Below, piece after piece: positions 62,173-64,000 of a stretch of 64,000 nucleotides of DNA (the first letter of the stretch is position 1; every line of letters starts with the position of its first letter). The notes under the pieces were generated by a model. That model saw only the letters and a program-made list of their open reading frames with translations. It did no database searches and was not told the DNA's origin. The translations under genes and the position numbers were made by a program. The stretch is taken from positions 26,535,555 to 26,599,554 of the forward strand of contig NC_065875.1 of assembly GCF_933775445.1 (NCBI RefSeq), written 5' to 3'. Source of the DNA: Argentina anserina (taxonomy: Eukaryota > Streptophyta > Magnoliopsida > Rosales > Rosaceae).

Positions 62173-64000
62173 TGTAACGACCCCAAAATTTCAAGCTTAA
62201 AAACTCAAAATTCTAAAGTCGTTAAACACAGAATAATCTCAATAAAATCGAAATCTTTTAAGTGCACAGCGGATCATCACTGAGTTATCAATACAACTCA
62301 GAAAAACCAATTATTACAACCCAAATTCATAATTTACATTACGTAAGTTGGAATGTAATAATTCTCACCATCTCTCACAAAATAGTCACACAAAATCTTC
62401 ACACAAGCTGGAGGTAAATCACTTCAAGTCCTCTGAGCGGTCCGTCAATTTCTGCTAATCTACACCTGCGGAGTCATCCACTACACCATCGAATTGGTGC
62501 ACCGGGATTGTAGACACAAACCCGGTAAGCTTTACAGCTCGTATGAGTAAAATATTAAAATAACTCAAGTCTCATAAAAGACACAACTCCACATCAACAC
62601 AGTATAATGAAAAATCATGAGAAAACGAGCAACCCATCTGGTTACTCTAATACTTTCACAAAATGGTATCTAATGAGCGCTGGTACACATCCGTTACCCC
62701 TCACTTAGTATACCGCTGATGTTGGGCAACCACCCGCCACCCAACATCCAAAACAAGCTGAGTACCCATGATCAGATAACCACCCGTTACCTCATGCAGT
62801 ACTATGGCAGACAGACTAGAGCTCTAACTGTATCGTAACTTTCGCCCGGCCAAAGGCTAGGTTCCGACTTGCCTCACATGTACAATAATCTCACATCATA
62901 TTGTACCACACATCACGTCCGAAGACAAATCACAATAGTTCACATTTTCCGTGATAAAATCACGTACAATAATCACACATCATATTGTACGTTTGAAAAC
63001 TTTCACGATATATCCACAATAAAATCATAACAGTACATTATATAGCAAACTATATATATTCGTATTTATTACCATTTATACAATATATACATAGCCCACT
63101 ATATCCTATACATGTCATATTTCATAAACACCTGAAGAATTACGTACGATAATCTCACATCATATCGTACCATTTAAATCACACACATGCACAATTTTCT
63201 GTCACCGAAATGACTATTTTTAATGAATTAATAACAGTACGTAATTTAATGAACTATATATATATATATGTACTTATTACCATTATACAGTATATATGTA
63301 GTCCACAAAATTATATACATGTTGTAATTCATCTGATAAACACACTTGTAAAATGTTGAATCACCACGAGGGTAGATTCGTAATTCAGTGAGATTTTACT
63401 CACCTTATTGACTTGAGCGTAATTCCACAATTCGCGATGCTAATTCCTTTCCTCGATTTAACGATCACCTTAAAAGAATAAGAAAAGAATTTAGAATCGT
63501 TTCGTAAACCTTTAAATGCCAAAACAGTAATATACGGTTACTGTTCAGCAATTTTGGTTTATACGAAGTTACTGTTCACTACTCAATTAATACGTATTTC
63601 TGTACGTATAAATATTATATACGTATTTCTGTACGTATATATATTAAATACGTATTACTGTACGTATAAATATTAATACGTATTTCTGTACGTATAAATA
63701 TTAAATACGTATTACTGTACGTATAAATATTAATTACGTATTTCTGTACGTATAAATATTAATACGTATTTCTGTACGTATAAATATTAATACGTATTTC
63801 TGTACGTATAAATATTAATACGTATTTCTGTACGTATAAATATTAATACGTATTTCTGTACGTATACGTACGATTTAATGTAAATACAAATTCAGTAAAT
63901 AAAATTTACTAAATTACCCTTTTTACAATTTACTTTTTACATTTACCGAAAGTAAATTATAATTACATTTACCGTAGGTAAAACTTAATTACATTTACCA
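62173..64000 (-). repeat. Gypsy 5' LTR, partial
   Basis: It matches 55701-57528 at a constant offset of 6,472 bp with no difference noticed by eye, and is truncated by the window end. Confidence 0.92.
63590..63874. repeat. Second copy of the TACGTA array in the 5' LTR
   Basis: It has the same order of variant units as 57118-57402, shifted by 6,472 bp. Confidence 0.9.

Larger units (their letters stand above)
55701..64000 (-). mobile_element. Ty3/gypsy LTR retrotransposon with 3-kb LTRs and decayed interior (runs off the window)
   Basis: The left (3') LTR is 55701-58682, beginning TGTAACGACCCC and ending GGGTTATCACA. The right (5') LTR starts at 62173 and is cut by the window end. A primer binding site (TGGTATCAGAGCC on the minus strand) lies at 62158-62170, and a polypurine tract (about 58687-58697) adjoins the left LTR. 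The interior is only about 3.5 kb and has no long open frame, but remnants occur in gypsy order: Arg/Gly-rich gag, protease end, reverse transcriptase start, chromodomain. From LTR length the complete element would be about 9.45 kb, ending near 65154. The visible 1,828 bp of the two LTRs look identical, so insertion was recent despite the dead interior. Confidence 0.93.

Overview
The window is nuclear DNA of a flowering plant, almost certainly a eudicot. The genes are split by GT-AG introns, belong to plant families (KUP/HAK potassium carrier, class II trehalose-phosphate synthase, ATL RING-H2 ligase, RSS3-like regulator), and are separated by AT-rich spacers full of plant transposons. A rosid, perhaps Rosaceae, is my guess only. 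I see nothing prokaryotic: no operon, CRISPR array or cas gene.

Layout. 1-1379: spacer with one possible terminal exon. 1380-6719: a complete, recently inserted but coding-broken Ty1/copia element on the minus strand with TTTAT target duplications. 6720-9324: spacer and leader region ending in a perfect 2 x 237 bp tandem duplication. 9325-13037 (+): KUP/HAK/KT potassium transporter, 8 coding exons, 795 aa. 13038-19890: spacer with an orphan ACGT-motif cluster and a 2.4 kb hAT-type element that contains a long inverted repeat. 19890-24261 (+): class II trehalose-6-phosphate synthase, 866 aa, with a probable leader intron. 25859-29057 (+) and 31191-29515 (-): two convergent NHL-repeat membrane protein genes; the second has a 2-bp frameshift near its C-terminus. 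31665-40082 (+): AP-1 complex gamma adaptin, 18 coding exons, 870 aa, divergent from the second NHL gene. 43224-42109 (-): ATL46/47-like RING-H2 E3 ligase, intronless. 46753-46475 (-): small atypical bHLH protein. 46754-54524: long spacer with two neighbouring small hAT elements. 55634-54525 (-): 3' half of an RSS3-like bHLH-MYC_N regulator. 55701-64000: a large Ty3/gypsy element (minus strand) next to the last visible exon of that gene; its second LTR runs off the window.

The host genes do not form one pathway. They cover potassium uptake, trehalose-6-phosphate signalling, clathrin sorting at the trans-Golgi, ubiquitin ligation and transcription control. The most unusual material is in the transposons and gene-flank rearrangements: the gypsy LTR with ten units of paired TACGTA palindromes, LTRs that look identical around a decayed interior, the frameshifted NHL gene, and the duplicated KUP leader. 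All exon boundaries were read by eye from splice sites and frame continuity. No homology search was run.
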